Below, one piece after another: positions 39,329-48,593 of a DNA stretch of 64,000 nt. The translations under genes were made by a program, and so were the position numbers. Numbering within the stretch: position 1 is the first letter of the stretch; every line of letters begins with the position of its first letter. The DNA comes from Gilliamella sp. Pra-s52 (lineage in GTDB: Bacteria > Pseudomonadota > Gammaproteobacteria > Enterobacterales > Orbaceae): contig NZ_WTEY01000008.1 in the NCBI RefSeq assembly GCF_009795805.1, positions 1-64,000 of the forward strand. The letters run 5' to 3'. The notes beneath the pieces were generated by a model. The model did not search any database. It was not told the DNA's origin and was given only the letters and a program-made list of their open reading frames with translations.

Positions 39329-40330
39329 ATGGCATTAAGAATTGAATTAAGTAGTTATAAACCCGGTATTGCGAAGTTTTTAGCTCAAAAATGGAGCGGT
39401 AGTTCCGATATTGATATACTTATACAACGTAATCAAGATGGTTATTATTTATCTGGTATTAATCAATGGGGGCCTGAAAAAAGTTGGCACACCATCGAAA
39501 ACATGTTAGTTGAAAATGAACAATTAACGGGGCATGTTGGTGAATGGTTGGTTGATTCTTTAGTGACACAAGAAAGTCAGCTCCGATTTCTTATACAAAT
39601 TCGTGATAAGCAAAATCTAAGTTATGTTGATGGTGGTGTTGTCAGTATTGCTGCTGATGTGCTTCCTTCCATCGCATTAAGTACACAAACAGCCCAACCA
39701 AATGTTCAACAAGCAGAACCTATAATTGAGCCAGAGGTTCAAGAGATCTCACCATTAATTGAAGAACCTAACCTTGATGCTGAACCTGCGACATTAGACG
39801 AACCTATCGAAAACAACACAGCCCCTGAACTTAAAGCTATAGAAACAGAAGAAGTCGTTAAACCCAAAAGCCGTCTTGGGTTAATTTTGGCGATTGTGAT
39901 TGCGTTGATGATGTTAATTGGATTGGGTATTGCTGTGTGGTATTTTTTATTTTTCAAAAATCAATCACCGCAAATTCCATTAGTACAAACTAATGGACAA
40001 TGTAGTGTCATTAATGCGAATACCGATGACTTAACTTTTATTCAACAATGCCTACAAACCAAACCCAAATCAGACGAAATTATTCAAGTTATCATGGAAG
40101 CTAAAAAAGCAGAAAAATGCAACATTGCTCAGCGATTATATGCAAATCAGGCACAAACAGATGCTAAAATTGCTGAACTCTATGCAAAAGAGTATGACGA
40201 CAAATTTTATAAAGCCAATAACTGTTTTAAAGTAGATAAAGAAACCGCTATTTATTGGTATGAAACATCGTTAACCAAAGATCCCAATAATGCCTTTGTT
40301 AAAGATCGTTTAACACAATTACAAAATTAG
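39329..40330 (+). CDS. Bitopic inner-membrane protein of the srf block, unrecognised
   Basis: This 333-residue protein starts at ATG 39329 behind GAGGAT; an in-frame TTG at 39305 is inside the leader hairpin and unlikely. Residues 1-115 form a soluble domain (DIDILIQRNQDGYYLSGINQ, SWHTIENMLVENEQLTG) that I do not recognise. Residues 120-180 are a Pro/Glu-rich linker, with a membrane helix at 183-208. A periplasmic tail of about 125 residues follows, with helical, TPR-like spacing (KAEKCNIAQRLYANQA; YWYETSLTKDPNNAF). The cytoplasm-helix-periplasm layout parallels SrfA and the terminal vWA proteins, suggesting another connector in the same complex. Confidence 0.7.
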   Translation: MALRIELSSYKPGIAKFLAQKWSGSSDIDILIQRNQDGYYLSGINQWGPEKSWHTIENMLVENEQLTGHVGEWLVDSLVTQESQLRFLIQIRDKQNLSYVDGGVVSIAADVLPSIALSTQTAQPNVQQAEPIIEPEVQEISPLIEEPNLDAEPATLDEPIENNTAPELKAIETEEVVKPKSRLGLILAIVIALMMLIGLGIAVWYFLFFKNQSPQIPLVQTNGQCSVINANTDDLTFIQQCLQTKPKSDEIIQVIMEAKKAEKCNIAQRLYANQAQTDAKIAELYAKEYDDKFYKANNCFKVDKETAIYWYETSLTKDPNNAFVKDRLTQLQN

Positions 40331-40342
40331 TGAGGAGCAAGA

Positions 40343-42307
40343 ATGAATAAACTAGCTGTCTCAAAACTCATTTCGTTGATAAGTCTAACATGTTTGCCTT
40401 TGATGGGGTTTGCTATCGAGCCACTAAAACAAGCAGGTAAAACAACCTTATATCAACGTGTATTAAGTACACCAACATGTGAATTAAAAACTAATATCAC
40501 CGATTCTAAGGGTAAATCAGTTCCTGCTTTTTCACGTTATTATGTTTATGAGCGCAAAAATAATAATAATCAAGAGTGGCTTAAAGTAGGTCCAGACTCT
40601 TATGGTAAAACAATAGGTTGGATTAACAACTCGTGTGCAATTGCTTGGAATATGCAAATGACATTAGTGTTTACCAACCCCGTTGATCGTGATCCTTTAT
40701 TATTTTTCAAAGATAAAACCGCATTAACCAAGATAGTTGATACAGATAAACCCGAAGCCTTATTAAAACCGATTCGTGATGCCTTAAAAGTTAATAAACC
40801 AGTGGTAGAGGTGGTTGCTCAAGAGCCTAAAGAGTTTGTTGATTTTAAAAGTAACTTCTATTTGTTGCCTATTTTGCAAGGTGAAGAAGTCATGAATGGG
40901 CAAGGATTTTATGAACGTGTGTTAGAAATTGCCTCAGTAAGCAAACAAGATGCTTTAATAAAAAACAACACAAAATCAACCACAAACCAAACGACAGATG
41001 ACAGTACTAATCAAGTTGTCCCATTTAAAGCTGCCATTGTGTTTGTTATCGACTCGACTATCTCTATGGATCCTTATATTTCAAGAACTAAAGAGGCGGT
41101 AGAGCGTGTTTATCAGCATATAGAAAAAGAAAACTTACAAGGGCAAGTTAAATTTGGATTGATTTCATTCCGTTCTAGCTTAAAAGCATCGGATAAACTT
41201 GAATTTGTCACTAAAGTTTTTGCTGATCCCAACAAAGTCAAAGATAAAGAAGATTTCAAAAAACTAAGTGCTTCGCTTAAACAAGCTTCTGTTTCTACAT
41301 CGTATTTTGCTGAAGACTCTTATGCGGGTGTCGCTCAAGCATTAAATGACATTAATTGGAATAGCTTTGGGGCTCGTTATATGATTTTAATTACTGATGC
41401 TAGTGCCATTCCAGGAGATGATAAGTTATCAAGTACAGGTATGGATGCTGCTCAGTTGAGACTTGAAGCTCAGCATAAAGGTGTCGCCATTTATGCGTTA
41501 CATCTAAAAACGCCAAGTGGTGGTAAAGATCACCAAATTGCAGCAACACAATATTCAGATCTCACTTATAACGATTTTATTCACAAATCACTTTATTACC
41601 CTGTTAACGCAGGTGATGTGAATGAATTTGGTCGAAAAGTGGATTCATTGGCAAAAGCACTATCTGAGCAAGTTAAACTTGCTTATCAAGGCGAAGCGTC
41701 TGTTGGTAATGCGCTTAATGCAAAAGATAGTGATACAGACATGTTGAAAGATGCATTACTACTAGGTAAAGCAATGCAGCTTGCCTATTTGGGTGATGTT
41801 AACGGTACTAAAGCACCGTCAGTTTTTAAAGCTTGGATTGCTGATAAAGATTTTGTCAAACCTACTATACCAACGGCTGAACCGCGCATTTTATTAACTA
41901 AGTCTCAATTAAGTGATCTAAGCGATATCGTTAGTAAGATAGCTAATGCAGCTAATGATGGATTGATTTCTGCCGATGATATGTTTTCACAACTTCGTTC
42001 TGTTGCCGCTGCAATGGGGCAAGACCCAAGTAAATTAAAATCAGACTCTGTCACAAAAATTGCTGATTTAGGTTTGCTTGGTGAATATTTAGATAATATC
42101 CCATATAAAAGCGATGTAACGGGACTTGATCAGGATACATGGAAAAGTATGAGTGGGCTTGAGCAAGAAAAGTTCATCCGTAATTTAAACAGTAAAATTC
42201 GTTATTACCAAAAATGTAATGCTGATGTTGACCGTTGGATTTCGTTGGCCGAAGGTAGTGATCCTCGTGAAAACGTGTATCCTATCCCATTAGAAATGTT
42301 GCCATAA
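40343..42307 (+). CDS. Exported von Willebrand factor A (vWA) domain protein
   Basis: This 654-residue protein has a Sec signal peptide (cleavage after MGFA, about residue 25), then an SH3-like region (residues 40-110, WLKVGPDSYGKTIGWI). A vWA domain starts near 225 with the MIDAS motif D237STIS in FVIDSTISMD and continues to LITDASAIPGDD. A helical carboxy part of about 230 residues follows. vWA domains bind partners through a metal ion, so a periplasmic binding or scaffolding role is likely. It is preceded by GAGGAG and followed five bases later by the ABC ATPase gene. It is a distant relative, not a close paralogue, of the vWA proteins at 47.1 and 48.6 kb. Confidence 0.82.
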   Translation: MNKLAVSKLISLISLTCLPLMGFAIEPLKQAGKTTLYQRVLSTPTCELKTNITDSKGKSVPAFSRYYVYERKNNNNQEWLKVGPDSYGKTIGWINNSCAIAWNMQMTLVFTNPVDRDPLLFFKDKTALTKIVDTDKPEALLKPIRDALKVNKPVVEVVAQEPKEFVDFKSNFYLLPILQGEEVMNGQGFYERVLEIASVSKQDALIKNNTKSTTNQTTDDSTNQVVPFKAAIVFVIDSTISMDPYISRTKEAVERVYQHIEKENLQGQVKFGLISFRSSLKASDKLEFVTKVFADPNKVKDKEDFKKLSASLKQASVSTSYFAEDSYAGVAQALNDINWNSFGARYMILITDASAIPGDDKLSSTGMDAAQLRLEAQHKGVAIYALHLKTPSGGKDHQIAATQYSDLTYNDFIHKSLYYPVNAGDVNEFGRKVDSLAKALSEQVKLAYQGEASVGNALNAKDSDTDMLKDALLLGKAMQLAYLGDVNGTKAPSVFKAWIADKDFVKPTIPTAEPRILLTKSQLSDLSDIVSKIANAANDGLISADDMFSQLRSVAAAMGQDPSKLKSDSVTKIADLGLLGEYLDNIPYKSDVTGLDQDTWKSMSGLEQEKFIRNLNSKIRYYQKCNADVDRWISLAEGSDPRENVYPIPLEMLP

Positions 42308-42311
42308 AGTT

Positions 42312-43043
42312 ATGTTGTTAGAAAACATGTTAACTATCAATCAACTTACTATTTCGCGCTCAACAGGCAAATCCTTTTTTAGTGTTTGCCTGCCAAAGTT
42401 AACTGTAAAAACGGGTGAAGTGGTTGTTATTCAAGGCGATAGCGGTGCAGGTAAAAGCACCTTGCTTGAAATGATAGGGCTGATTTTAAAACCAGATAAA
42501 ATTGGTAGCTATAACATTACGGTAGAGCATTGTGATATTGATATTGCAATGCTAATTCAACAAAATAAAATCGACCAATTGGCTAATATTCGAGCCCAAT
42601 ATTTAGGTTTCATGCTACAAACAGGTGGATTATTGCCATTTTTGACCGTTCGTGACAACATTTTATTATCATTAAAGTTATTACAAAAAAAAGTCGATAA
42701 CAATCGGTTTGATTATTTAGTGCAGAAACTTAATATAGCGCATTTAATCAATAAATACCCCAAACAGCTATCAATTGGTGAAAGGCAGCGAGCTTCTTTT
42801 ATCCGCTCGATTATTCATAAACCTGCATTATTACTTGCCGATGAACCAACTTCGGCATTGGATCCTTATAATGCGAATTTATTGTTTGATTTAATAATTG
42901 AACAAGCCAAGCAAGATAATATTGCAGCGATGATAGTCACCCATGACTGGCAACGTATAGCTAATAAAGGCTTATTTACTTTATCTGCTAAGCTAACTTC
43001 ACCACAATCATCAGAATTTTTACCACAACAAGATAAGGTGTAA
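42312..43043 (+). CDS. ABC transporter ATP-binding subunit (LolD/MacB type)
   Basis: This 243-residue ATPase has Walker A GDSGAGKS at 42-49, a Q-loop region (FMLQTGGLLPFLTVRDNI), a signature LSIGERQRASF (Glu replaces the usual Gln) and Walker B ALLLADEPTSALDP, with the H-loop VTHDW. It pairs with the FtsX-type permease gene that follows after three bases. The LolD/MacB class moves lipoproteins or drives mechanotransmission across the periplasm rather than classical import. In this setting it may act on the block's own lipoproteins and vWA proteins, which is inference. Confidence 0.87.
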   Translation: MLLENMLTINQLTISRSTGKSFFSVCLPKLTVKTGEVVVIQGDSGAGKSTLLEMIGLILKPDKIGSYNITVEHCDIDIAMLIQQNKIDQLANIRAQYLGFMLQTGGLLPFLTVRDNILLSLKLLQKKVDNNRFDYLVQKLNIAHLINKYPKQLSIGERQRASFIRSIIHKPALLLADEPTSALDPYNANLLFDLIIEQAKQDNIAAMIVTHDWQRIANKGLFTLSAKLTSPQSSEFLPQQDKV

Positions 43044-43046
43044 AGG

Positions 43047-44267
43047 ATGACTAAAGCACTATCAAAATGGTTACTTATCACTCGCTTATCTTTAGCTGAT
43101 TTATGGTATGACAGAAAAGTTTCATTTTGTATTATTGCCTCAGTGATCTCAGTGATTACACCATTATTATTACTATTTAGCTTAAAATATGGCATCGTTT
43201 CGCAACTTCGAGAGCAATTAGTTAATGATCCACAAAATTTAGAAGTCAAAGTTATCGGTAATTTACAACTTAATGACGAAATGTTTAATTGGATAAAAAA
43301 GCAACCTGAAACCGCTTTTATGATTCCACTTACTCGCTCATTAAATACGCAAGCAGACTTAATTAAAGACGCTAGCCATTTTGTCAATAATGCCGAAATC
43401 ATCCCCACGGCGAAAGGGGATCCAATAACAGACACCTTGCCATTACTGACTAAAAAGCAGATCTTATTAAGTTCACTATCGGCAGAAAAAATGCAAGCTA
43501 CCATTGGCAGCCATATAAAAATGGCAATTACTAGGCAGCTTGATGGAAAGCTCGAAAAAGGTATCACCGAATTAGATGTTGTTGGTATCATCCCTGAAAC
43601 GCGCTATAGCCGTGTGGCAGCTTTTGTTTCTTTAGATTTACTTATCGCGATGGAGGATTTCTACGACGGTTACCAAAGTGACATCTTTCCTACCTCGACA
43701 GGACAACTAAATCCACCTAACCACACATCATTTGCTCGTGCTCGTATTTATGCCAACGAATTGGATAATGTTGCGCCATTAGCCTTTAAATTGCGAGAAA
43801 AACACATCGAAACCCGAACGCAGTCTAAAGCGATTGAAAACGTAAAAGCAATCGATCGTGTACTTAATTTTATTTTTAGCGTTATTGCGATTACCGCAGG
43901 GGTGGGCTGTATTTTATCATTTTCTGGCTCATTTTTATCCAATATTGAACGTAAGCGCAAGGATATTGCTTTTATGCGACTAATTGGTTTTCAATCTAAA
44001 GAAATTATGCTTTATCTAGTCAACCAAGCGGTTATATTAAGTTGCTTGGCATTTTTTGTCTCTTTTGCGTTATTTTTTTTAGGAAATTATGCGTTTAATA
44101 CAATTTTAGGTAAAAATTTAGTTTCACAACCCATTGTAAGTCGATTACAATTTTACCATTTTATTACTGCATTTATGCTCACCCTATTTATTTCGGCGCT
44201 AGTTGTAGCCATAGGAGGTCGACGTGCTACTAAGATCCAACCAGCAGAAAGCTTGCGTGAAGCGTAA
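43047..44267 (+). CDS. FtsX/MacB-type ABC transporter permease
   Basis: This 406-residue protein has one amino-terminal membrane helix (about 28-48), a periplasmic domain of about 210 residues, and three carboxy-terminal helices (about 272-295, 320-350 and 368-390). It has the FtsX-family ERKRKDIAFMRLIGFQSKEI motif and ends GGRRATKIQPAESLREA. This four-helix plan belongs to MacB/LolC/LolE-type transporters that couple cytoplasmic ATP hydrolysis to periplasmic movement. The last 44 bases overlap the next gene, which uses the AGGAGG at 44213-44218 inside this gene. Confidence 0.86.
   Translation: MTKALSKWLLITRLSLADLWYDRKVSFCIIASVISVITPLLLLFSLKYGIVSQLREQLVNDPQNLEVKVIGNLQLNDEMFNWIKKQPETAFMIPLTRSLNTQADLIKDASHFVNNAEIIPTAKGDPITDTLPLLTKKQILLSSLSAEKMQATIGSHIKMAITRQLDGKLEKGITELDVVGIIPETRYSRVAAFVSLDLLIAMEDFYDGYQSDIFPTSTGQLNPPNHTSFARARIYANELDNVAPLAFKLREKHIETRTQSKAIENVKAIDRVLNFIFSVIAITAGVGCILSFSGSFLSNIERKRKDIAFMRLIGFQSKEIMLYLVNQAVILSCLAFFVSFALFFLGNYAFNTILGKNLVSQPIVSRLQFYHFITAFMLTLFISALVVAIGGRRATKIQPAESLREA
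44213..44218 (+). promoter_or_regulatory. Perfect Shine-Dalgarno inside the permease gene, setting a GTG start
   Basis: AGGAGG lies five bases before GTG 44224. It decides the start of the following protein in favour of a 44-base overlap with the permease gene, rather than the GTG at 44260, which has no good ribosome site. Confidence 0.6.
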
Positions 44268-45840
44268 TTATATTCAATTAGCATATTTGGGATTGGTAGC
44301 GATCTGCTTAAATCCATCGTTAAGTTTTGCAGAACCATGGGATAGTAAATTTTATAACCCAAAACCAGCACAAGATGACGTTATTTTACCTATGCCGTGT
44401 GATGGCAGTTTAGTAATGAAAAAGGTTTTCACGCCGACTAATAAGCCACTTGATGATGTCAAAATTATTTTAGGTAGTAACCAAAAAGAGCTTGGTTTTG
44501 CCGAATATGCAACGCCAAATTATATTTCTGGTAGCTTTTCTGATTCGGGAAATGAAAGGTATTACCTAATAGGTAAATATGAAATTACTGCACTGCAATA
44601 CCAAGCGGTCATGAATGACACTTGCCCGACAGCTAAATTAAATCTTTCTTTTCCTGTAACTGATATTAGTTGGTTTGATGCTATTGCATTTACTGATAAA
44701 TATAACCGTTGGTTAATTGAAAATAAGGCAAAAATAAAATCAAATTCCATTCCTAAAGGATATATTCGTTTACCTAATAATACGGAATGGGAATATGCAG
44801 CACGAGGCGGGGCAAAAGTAACTGAATCGGAGTTCCGTGAATTGCGATTCCCTATGACGGGTAATCTTGAAAGCTATGCGTGGTTTTCTGGCGCTAAGTC
44901 AGCTAATGGTAAATTACAGCTTATTGGAAGATTAGAACCAAATCCACTAGACCTTTATGATATTTTAGGTAACGCTAGTGAAATGATGTTTGACTCATTT
45001 AGAATGAATAAACTTGATCGCTATCATGGTCAACAAGGTGGCATGATTGTTCGAGGAGGGAGTTATTTAACGCCTGAATCCTCAACCAACAGTGCCTTTC
45101 GTACTGAAAAGCCTTTTTATGATGATAAAGGTGCTTATAAAAGTAAAGATGTTGGATTTCGTTTAATTTACACCACAGAAGTTATAAATTCTAATGACAA
45201 AATCAAGGAACTGGACAAAGAGTGGAGTGCATTAGGCAACGAAACAGACAGCACAAAAAGTAGCAATGTTGTTGGTGAACTTGAAAAAATCACCAAACAA
45301 GTTGAAGATGAAAAAACCAAAAAAGAGTTAAATCAACTCAATACACTTTTACGTAGCGCTAACCAAGCGCGTGACGAACAACGCGATCGCTCCATACAAT
45401 CAGCATTACAATTAGGCGCATTTTTGTGTGCTAATGTTTCAGATTTAAATAGCAAGTTTGAATATAATGACAACTTATATAAAACAATGGTTAATGATGT
45501 GTGTGAGCTAGAAGAAACAGACACACTAGATGACGACAACATGTGTTCAAAAGTGAAGCTAGATAATTTGAAACACGTGGTTGATGAGTCTAAAAGTGCA
45601 CGGGATTTTATATTAAAATATTATTCCGATACCATTGTTAGCACCGCATCAAATTACGAAAAAAATACAATTAATGATCAAGCTAAATCAACACAATTTA
45701 TTCTAGAAAACAGTGGCAAAGCTAATATGAGCGATTACCTGAAACTTTATTTCAAACATATTAATCAATATGTGGAATCAGGAAAAATCGAACGAACAGC
45801 TTGGCTACAAACATGTAATGAAATAAAAGGAAAGAAATGA
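44224..45840 (+). CDS. Exported formylglycine-generating-enzyme-fold (SUMF1) protein
   Basis: This 538-residue protein has a signal peptide (cleavage after LSFA, residue 36). An FGE-sulfatase/SUMF1 fold covers residues 60-317, with YEITALQYQAVM, FPVTDISWFDAIAF, RLPNNTEWEYAARGG (182-196), GNASEM (249-254), VRGGSY (276-281) and VGFRLIY (310-316). The cysteines that oxidise substrate in true formylglycine enzymes are absent after GFR, so it is probably a binding or structural member of the fold. The last ~220 residues are helical and charged with several Cys. GTG start 44224 is supported by AGGAGG. The stop overlaps the next gene (ATGA). Confidence 0.82.
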   Translation: MLLRSNQQKACVKRNYIQLAYLGLVAICLNPSLSFAEPWDSKFYNPKPAQDDVILPMPCDGSLVMKKVFTPTNKPLDDVKIILGSNQKELGFAEYATPNYISGSFSDSGNERYYLIGKYEITALQYQAVMNDTCPTAKLNLSFPVTDISWFDAIAFTDKYNRWLIENKAKIKSNSIPKGYIRLPNNTEWEYAARGGAKVTESEFRELRFPMTGNLESYAWFSGAKSANGKLQLIGRLEPNPLDLYDILGNASEMMFDSFRMNKLDRYHGQQGGMIVRGGSYLTPESSTNSAFRTEKPFYDDKGAYKSKDVGFRLIYTTEVINSNDKIKELDKEWSALGNETDSTKSSNVVGELEKITKQVEDEKTKKELNQLNTLLRSANQARDEQRDRSIQSALQLGAFLCANVSDLNSKFEYNDNLYKTMVNDVCELEETDTLDDDNMCSKVKLDNLKHVVDESKSARDFILKYYSDTIVSTASNYEKNTINDQAKSTQFILENSGKANMSDYLKLYFKHINQYVESGKIERTAWLQTCNEIKGKK

Positions 45841-46529
45841 TGAATAAGATTATAGTAACCCTTGCTTTATGTTTATCGTTGGTTTTAACTGGTTGTCAGG
45901 GTGCTGGGGGCGCAAGCTCTAGAAACGTCGATCCAGCATTAACTAAAAGCAATTCTGCTAAATTTTTCAGCAAGTCAGCATGGCAATCTTGTGCTATTGG
46001 TGCTGGTTTAGGTGGTATTGGTTGTATGTTAGCCGGTGGAAAAACTGGGGTGTGTCTTGCATCAGCTGCGGTTGGTTGTGGTGTGTTGATGGGAGCAAAC
46101 TATTATCTTGATTCTAAACGTGCCGAGTATGCCGATGCCGAAACACGTCTTGATGTTTATATCCAAGATATTCAAAGAAACACCTACGAAGTACAAGCAG
46201 TGACCGAAACAGCTAAAGCTGTATTAGATAAGAACTTAGCGACACTTAAAGTATTAGATAATCAAATCAAAAAAGATACATTAAATAAGAAACAGGCTCG
46301 AAATGATTTAGCACAAATTGATGCCAATATTGCCTATTTGACGGATAAGCTACAAAGCATGAAGAAAGTTGAAAATGATTGGATTTCAATATCATCTCAA
46401 GAACAACAATCAGGTGTTAGAGTATCAAAACTTGACCAACAAATAAATCAATTACATAAACAAATTGCAGTACTTGAAAATCAAATTACTCTTGTTACAA
46501 AACAACGTTCAGCAGTTAAGGTTAGCTAA
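45837..46529 (+). CDS. Coiled-coil lipoprotein of the srf block
   Basis: This 230-residue protein has a signal peptide and lipobox LTGC, lipidated at Cys20 and followed by Gln-Gly, so there is no Asp+2 inner-membrane retention signal and outer-membrane sorting is likely. Residues 52-85 are Gly/Ala/Cys-rich and hydrophobic (IGAGLGGIGCMLAGG), possibly membrane-inserting. The rest is a long coiled coil (residues 95-225). No family is recognised. The ATGA overlap with the upstream SUMF1-fold gene suggests coupled synthesis. Confidence 0.72.
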   Translation: MMNKIIVTLALCLSLVLTGCQGAGGASSRNVDPALTKSNSAKFFSKSAWQSCAIGAGLGGIGCMLAGGKTGVCLASAAVGCGVLMGANYYLDSKRAEYADAETRLDVYIQDIQRNTYEVQAVTETAKAVLDKNLATLKVLDNQIKKDTLNKKQARNDLAQIDANIAYLTDKLQSMKKVENDWISISSQEQQSGVRVSKLDQQINQLHKQIAVLENQITLVTKQRSAVKVS

Positions 46530-46531
46530 TT

Positions 46532-47014
46532 ATGAAAAAAAGATATCTTTTATTACTCAGCCCACTTGTTTTTTTAGCGGGTTGTTCAACAACACTCGAA
46601 CAGTGCGATCCAAAAAATACAGATATTGGTATTATGGATAAAATTAGTTGTAATTATTCAGGTAATTACCAAGCTCGTGTTGATCATAAACAACAAATTC
46701 TTGAAAATGAAAAAAGAGCCAATCAGCAGTTTAAAGAAATTTATGCCGCTATTGAAAAACAAAAAAATGATAGTGCATTAAGTATTAAACAAAAACAAGC
46801 ACAACAACAAAAACTGAAAACTGATTTAACTAAACTCACTAACGAAATTAAACAAAAAGCTAAAGGTCGTAATGACCTACAAGCTCAAGTAGTCGATATT
46901 GAGCAACAACTTAAAAAAGTGAACAGTTCAAATAGTTCGGAGCTTGAAAAACAAGTTGAGTTAGACAAGTTAAATAAGAAGCTTCAACAATTACAAAAAG
47001 CACTTAATATATAA
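46532..47014 (+). CDS. Second coiled-coil lipoprotein of the srf block
   Basis: This 160-residue protein has a signal peptide and lipobox LAGC (lipidated Cys18, Ser+2, consistent with outer-membrane sorting). After a short Cys-containing region (EQCDPKNTDIG, ISCNYSGNY), residues 52-158 form a Gln/Lys-rich coiled coil. It begins two bases after the other lipoprotein. The two share length-scale and coiled-coil character but no obvious sequence identity, and could form a heteromeric bundle. No named family is recognised. Confidence 0.7.
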   Translation: MKKRYLLLLSPLVFLAGCSTTLEQCDPKNTDIGIMDKISCNYSGNYQARVDHKQQILENEKRANQQFKEIYAAIEKQKNDSALSIKQKQAQQQKLKTDLTKLTNEIKQKAKGRNDLQAQVVDIEQQLKKVNSSNSSELEKQVELDKLNKKLQQLQKALNI

Positions 47015-47099
47015 CTATATTTGCTTATTTAATAAAAGCTAAAAGACAAACAGAAACAAAAGTTAAATAAGCACCTAAGTAAAAGGAAAAGCATTGGCA

Positions 47100-48476
47100 A
47101 TGCAACGAATAACAAGAATTATATTTGATCATAATAATACCGAAAAAAAGTCTTTATTAGATCAATATCATACTTTGTTAGCATTGCTAAAGCCGCATTT
47201 AACTGAGCGTACGTTTTCAATTTTAGCTATACCAAGATTAATTGATGATAATCAATATATTGCTTGGCACACTGATTTAGAAGGGCAACCTATTTTATTG
47301 AGTGATATCAATAATGAATCACATAAAAATAAAGTTGTAAAAAAACTACAAAATCGGCTCAACGATATTGAACAAGCGGTTAAATTAATTCCTATTACTG
47401 ATCAACAGCAAGCACTTATTTCATCATGGTTATCTAGGCTAAAAAGTTTAGGTAACTCTATTTATGTCATTAATGATGATCCCGTTATCGTTAATACTTT
47501 TGAAGATCCTGTATTGCCTGTTACCACGCCAGTTCCTGCCATTATACCAACATCATTTTGGCGCTGGTGGCACTTTTTATTGTTAGCTTTATTCCTAATA
47601 GGGCTATTGGGCTTACTTTGGTATCTATTTTGCCCATTTGCAAAACCTGTCATCACTCAGCCTGTTGAACAAACTACGCCTGAGTCAACTGTTGCAGAAC
47701 CTATTGTACCGCCGACAAAAAACGATCCTACGGTAAAATTAGAACCTGAATCAACAACACTGGAAAACACCACTAAACAGTGTATTACGCGTGAAGAGAT
47801 CGCCAATATAACCGATTATTCCAAAATGGTTATGGTATTTGACAACTCTGCATCCATGACGATCACTTTAATGGAATCCCAAGCAGCGATAAAAAAATTC
47901 TTGAATGCCAACTTTTATTCAATGACACAAAAACAAGCTGATGCCTATGAAAAGCGCATGACTCGTTTACCTAACCGCTTATCAAGCAGTAAAAAAGTCG
48001 CGTTATCGGCCATTGATAAAATACAACCAGAAGTCAACATCGCCTTAGTAACACTCACGTCTTGCCCTGCGGCACACAAGACATCGTTTTATAGTTATGA
48101 AAATAGAGATAAATTAAAAAACAAAATTAACAGATTAAAACCATTAGAGTACAACAGTGCAACGCCTTTATATAATGGTATAAAACAAGCCAGCAAAATG
48201 CTTGACGGCGTCAATCGTGATGATTATATTTTAGTCATTAGCGACGGCGAAGATAACTGTACCAAAGCCAATATTTGCACCTTAGCAAACAAAATTGCCA
48301 CCCAACAGCCACGCCTCAAAATAAATATTGTCGATATTGCGGGGCAACACAAAATTGACTGCGTTGCTGAAAAAACAGGCGGTAAAGTCTATATAGCTCA
48401 AAGCCCAACTGCTATTGTTGAACAAATGAATAATGCCCTTTCAACGATGAAGATCAGCAAACCAATATGCGAATAA
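47100..48476 (+). CDS. Membrane-anchored vWA protein with SrfA-like amino domain (copy 1)
   Basis: This 458-residue protein starts at ATG 47100; an in-frame TTG six bases earlier is less likely because the paralogue begins at the same MQRITRI. Residues 1-135 are cytoplasmic and resemble the SrfA amino domain (SILAIPRLIDDNQYIAWHTD; SIYVINDDPVIVNTF). A Trp-rich membrane helix lies at 157-177 (FWRWWHFLLLALF), then a Pro/Thr/Glu linker. The periplasmic vWA domain has MIDAS D248NSAS in MVFDNSASM and ISDGEDNC, plus extra Cys residues likely in disulfides. It is a close paralogue of the next gene. Confidence 0.82.
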   Translation: MQRITRIIFDHNNTEKKSLLDQYHTLLALLKPHLTERTFSILAIPRLIDDNQYIAWHTDLEGQPILLSDINNESHKNKVVKKLQNRLNDIEQAVKLIPITDQQQALISSWLSRLKSLGNSIYVINDDPVIVNTFEDPVLPVTTPVPAIIPTSFWRWWHFLLLALFLIGLLGLLWYLFCPFAKPVITQPVEQTTPESTVAEPIVPPTKNDPTVKLEPESTTLENTTKQCITREEIANITDYSKMVMVFDNSASMTITLMESQAAIKKFLNANFYSMTQKQADAYEKRMTRLPNRLSSSKKVALSAIDKIQPEVNIALVTLTSCPAAHKTSFYSYENRDKLKNKINRLKPLEYNSATPLYNGIKQASKMLDGVNRDDYILVISDGEDNCTKANICTLANKIATQQPRLKINIVDIAGQHKIDCVAEKTGGKVYIAQSPTAIVEQMNNALSTMKISKPICE

Positions 48477-48593
48477 TGGCTTTTAAATAATTTGCCACAA
48501 GCAAATATCTAATTTATCGCCATTTATATAAAAAATGGTAATAAGAGATGTTTTTAATCGTCAAAATAATACAGTATAAGGAATAAAAAGACC

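Noticed and set aside
42866-43591. 241-codon minus-strand open frame under the ABC ATPase and permease genes
   Set aside because: It lies fully antisense to two well-supported genes and its translation has no domain or sensible composition.
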